NCBI RefSeq assembly: GCF_013778505.1
Contig: NZ_JAAOWU010000002.1
Location: forward strand, 62,001 to 126,000
DNA from: Pseudomonas sivasensis
GTDB lineage: Bacteria > Pseudomonadota > Gammaproteobacteria > Pseudomonadales > Pseudomonadaceae
DNA length: 64,000 nucleotides
Direction of reading: 5' to 3'
Notes under the pieces: model-generated
Told to the model about the DNA's origin: nothing
Seen by the model: only the letters and a program-made list of their open reading frames with translations
Databases searched by the model: none
Made by a program: the position numbers and the translations under genes
Shown: in pieces, positions 61,778-64,000 of the stretch
Numbering within the stretch: the stretch's first letter is position 1
How the letters are laid out: each line of letters starts with the position of its first letter

Positions 61778-62506
61778 TCAGGTGATGAACTTGCGAAGGA
61801 GTAGCAGCAGCAGGAAATGCGCGGGATAGAGCACATACGCCCAACGACGCATGGCCGGGGGCCCGGCGCTTTTGGCATGTCGCAATAAGACCAATCCGGC
61901 CAATGGCGCAATCAGGCATGCAGCCAACCCCAACAGCGCCACCGGCGTGCCGCTATTGAGTAGGATCTGCCACTGGTTGGCCGCGACGCAGACCAGGCCC
62001 GGCAACACACTGAAATACCAAGGCCGACTAAACACCAGCAGCATCGCCAATGGCAGCAATACACCAAAGAAATCGAACATTAAGTGGGATGAAAATACTG
62101 CCGCTATCGTGGCGGCGATCAACGCCAATCCTCGATCAATAAGCGCCTTCTGCTGCCATCCTCGGGCAACCAGCAAGCCCAAGGCCAAGGTCGGCAGCAC
62201 ATTCAACGTATCGGCATCGTCGATAAACATCCGGTACGGCACTTCGCTGATCACACTGAACAGCAGCAGCCAGCCCAGGTAACGCCAATGCCCAGTCACC
62301 GGTGCGTTTGCGACGCGGTGCAGGTTCGCCGCAATCGCCAGGCAAAACCACGGGAACGCCAGGCGCCCCGGTACGTAGAGGCCATCGAGGCTCAAGCCGA
62401 CATAACGCAGGTGGTCGAGCACCATGCTCAGCAGCGCCAGCCACTTGAGCAAATCCAAAGCGCCATCACGGACACGTCCGACAGGTATCGTTTCAGTACC
62501 GTGCAT
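61778..62506 (-). CDS. TraX-family membrane protein
   Basis: 242 residues from ATG 62506 (MHGTETIPVGRVRDGALDLLKWLALLSMVLDHLRY), with GGGGAA before the ATG. Seven or eight hydrophobic segments follow. The DLLKWLALLSMVLDHL start and GRLAFPWFCLAIAANL and LYPAHFLLLLLLRKF ends are typical of TraX, which acetylates F-pilin on plasmids; chromosomal copies probably acylate or acetylate another target. There are no conjugation genes here. Confidence 0.85.
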   Translation of the reverse strand: MHGTETIPVGRVRDGALDLLKWLALLSMVLDHLRYVGLSLDGLYVPGRLAFPWFCLAIAANLHRVANAPVTGHWRYLGWLLLFSVISEVPYRMFIDDADTLNVLPTLALGLLVARGWQQKALIDRGLALIAATIAAVFSSHLMFDFFGVLLPLAMLLVFSRPWYFSVLPGLVCVAANQWQILLNSGTPVALLGLAACLIAPLAGLVLLRHAKSAGPPAMRRWAYVLYPAHFLLLLLLRKFIT

Positions 62507-62596
62507 AATTCCCCAGTGACTTTGCATTTACAGAGCGTGCGTACGCCCGACAATCTTGGTTAAAGTGCGCACCAACATCGACCACAGGAATGGGCC

Positions 62597-63637
62597 ATGA
62601 CCGACAAGAGCCAACAATTCGCCAGTGACAACTATTCGGGCATTTGCCCGGAAGCCTGGGCCGCCATGGAACAAGCCAACCAAGGCCATCAACGCGCCTA
62701 TGGCGATGATGAATGGACCCACCGCGCCGCCGACGGTTTCCGCAACCTGTTCGAAACCGACTGCGAAGTGTTCTTCGCCTTCAACGGCACCGCCGCCAAC
62801 TCACTGGCGCTGTCCTCCTTGTGCCAGAGCTACCATAGCGTGATTTGCTCGGAAACGGCCCACGTCGAAACCGACGAATGCGGCGCGCCAGAGTTTTTCT
62901 CCAACGGCTCCAAGCTGCTCGTAGCCCGCACCGAAAACGGCAAGCTGACCCCGGAATCGATCCGCGAGATCGCGCTCAAACGCCAAGACATCCATTACCC
63001 TAAACCGCGCGTAGTCACCCTGACCCAAGCCACTGAAGTCGGCAGCGTGTACACCCCGGAAGAAATCCGCGCCATCAGCGCCACTTGCAAAGAACTGGGC
63101 CTGAACCTGCACATGGACGGCGCGCGCTTTTCCAACGCCTGCGCCTTCCTCGGCTGCTCGCCAGCAGACCTGACCTGGAAAGCCGGTGTGGACGTACTGT
63201 GCTTTGGCGGCACCAAAAACGGCATGGCCGTGGGGGAAGCGATCCTGTTCTTCAACCACAAGCTGGCCGAAGACTTCGACTACCGCTGCAAACAGGCCGG
63301 CCAGCTCGCGTCGAAAATGCGCTTCCTGTCGGCGCCATGGGTGGGGCTGCTGGAAAACGACGCCTGGCTCAAACATGCACGCCACGCCAACCACTGCGCA
63401 CAACTGCTTAGCAGCCTGGTGGCGGATATTCCGGGCGTGGAATTGATGTTCCCGGTACAGGCCAACGGCGTATTCCTGCAACTCTCGGAACCAGCCATTG
63501 CCGCGTTGACCGCCAAGGGCTGGCGCTTCTACACCTTCATCGGTAAAGGCGGCGCGCGATTCATGTGCGCGTGGGATACCGAGGAAGAACGCGTGCGCGA
63601 ACTGGCCGCAGACATCCGCGAAGTTATGGGCGCCTGA
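62597..63637 (+). CDS. ltaE: Low-specificity L-threonine aldolase
   Basis: 346 residues. PLP enzyme that splits L-threonine and L-allo-threonine into glycine and acetaldehyde. Visible are FASDNYSGICPEAWAAMEQAN at the start, the AFNGTAANSLALSSLC phosphate site, LNLHMDGARFSNACAFLG with the PLP aspartate, and the Schiff-base lysine in CFGGTKNGMAVGEAI. It is divergent from the TraX-like gene. It supplies glycine, in line with the sarcosine genes. The last 60 bp are copied downstream. Confidence 0.95.
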   Translation: MTDKSQQFASDNYSGICPEAWAAMEQANQGHQRAYGDDEWTHRAADGFRNLFETDCEVFFAFNGTAANSLALSSLCQSYHSVICSETAHVETDECGAPEFFSNGSKLLVARTENGKLTPESIREIALKRQDIHYPKPRVVTLTQATEVGSVYTPEEIRAISATCKELGLNLHMDGARFSNACAFLGCSPADLTWKAGVDVLCFGGTKNGMAVGEAILFFNHKLAEDFDYRCKQAGQLASKMRFLSAPWVGLLENDAWLKHARHANHCAQLLSSLVADIPGVELMFPVQANGVFLQLSEPAIAALTAKGWRFYTFIGKGGARFMCAWDTEEERVRELAADIREVMGA

Positions 63638-64000
63638 CAATGACTCACTGATGTACATAAAAAAATGTGGGAGGGGGCTTGCTCCCGATGGCGATGGGTC
63701 AGCTTGCACATGCAGTGACTGACACTCTGCTATCGGGAGCAAGCCCCCTCCCACATGTGGACTGTGTTGTGCCTGGAGGAAGAGCGTGCGCGAACTGGCC
63801 GCAGACATCCGCGAAGTCATGGGCGCCTGACAATGACTCACTGATGTACATAAAAAATGTGGGAGGGGGCTTGCTCCCGATGGCGGCGGGTCAGCTTGCA
63901 CATGCAGTGGCTGACACTCTGCTATCGGGAGCAAGCCCCCTCCCACATTTGGACTGTGTTGTGCCTGCAGGAAGAGCGCGTGCGCGAACTGGCCGCAGAC
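63583..64000. repeat. Tandem copies of the ltaE tail with REP doublets
   Basis: The segment GAACTGGCCGCAGACATCCG and its continuation to the ltaE stop, the sequence TGACAATGACTCACTGATGTACAT, and a REP doublet (63664-63759) are repeated with a period of 193-194 bp. Copy 2 begins about 63777, with a second REP doublet at 63856-63950, and copy 3 begins about 63970 and runs off the window. Copy 2 has a 2-bp loss in the tail, so it is not coding. Nothing else is seen in 63638-64000. Confidence 0.9.

Noticed and set aside
61778..62506. Conjugative element suggested by the TraX-like gene
   Set aside because: TraX homologues are common as single chromosomal genes, and no other transfer gene is present.
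1..64000. tRNA, rRNA or insertion-sequence genes
   Set aside because: None was recognised by eye on either strand; a tRNAscan or ISfinder search was not possible here.

Overview
This is a chromosomal segment of a fluorescent Pseudomonas, most likely of the P. fluorescens group. The evidence is the complete pqqFABCDE cluster, the gene order bioB-bioF-bioH-bioC-bioD followed by large acyl-CoA dehydrogenases as in P. aeruginosa, the creB-creC-creD block, the glyA-soxBDAG-purU-fdhA sarcosine/formaldehyde block, and many Pseudomonas-type REP palindromes. No rRNA or tRNA gene, insertion sequence, prophage or CRISPR array was recognised.

Layout. 1-5845: the tail of a probable carbon-nitrogen hydrolase and the PQQ cofactor genes, with a hairpin between pqqA and pqqB. 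5851-8555: a Pmp3-like membrane peptide, a class III aminotransferase and a divergent LysR regulator. 8782-15838: three paralogous ~600-residue acyl-CoA dehydrogenases with a membrane diguanylate cyclase between the second and third. 16102-21076: a small unknown protein and the biotin operon. 21169-26869: ComF-like protein, ModE-like regulator, Tat-exported PhoX-like protein, SrkA-like kinase, RarD. 26981-29937: a GcvR-like ACT protein and malate synthase G. 30056-33375: a receiver protein, a cNMP/CBS/DUF294 protein and a coupled DnaQ-like exonuclease. 34074-39490: an iron-starvation sigma/anti-sigma/TonB receptor/PepSY locus. 39678-46537: a GST, CreD-CreC-CreB, a retropepsin-like protein, an acyltransferase and a DUF2780 protein. 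46668-48504: an ECF sigma factor with an RskA-type anti-sigma and a partial second copy of it. 48640-52484: an accessory region. 52489-61539: formaldehyde dehydrogenase, PurU, sarcosine oxidase and GlyA. 61778-64000: a TraX-like protein, threonine aldolase and tandem repeats.

Most interesting region (49100-52500): a three-unit tandem array. Each unit has the same leader (a GTTTCCGAAAC palindrome exactly 82 nt from the start codon, a sigma70-like promoter and a GGAGG ribosome site), the start of a 324-residue protein with a glycine-zipper membrane C-terminus, a small membrane protein joined to it by TAAATG, and a terminator plus the 3' tail of fdhA. Only the middle unit keeps the whole large protein. 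The flanking units have lost most or all of its body but keep the small membrane gene. I read this as a pore-forming effector with its immunity gene and two retained orphan immunity genes; this is inference.

Second theme: REP-driven repeats. At three loci (33331, 63583 and the fdhA tails) the 3' end of a gene and its downstream REP element have been copied in tandem. At two loci (33810 and 40326-40796) 17-18 bp minisatellites have grown from the CTCACCACAGA flank of a REP doublet.
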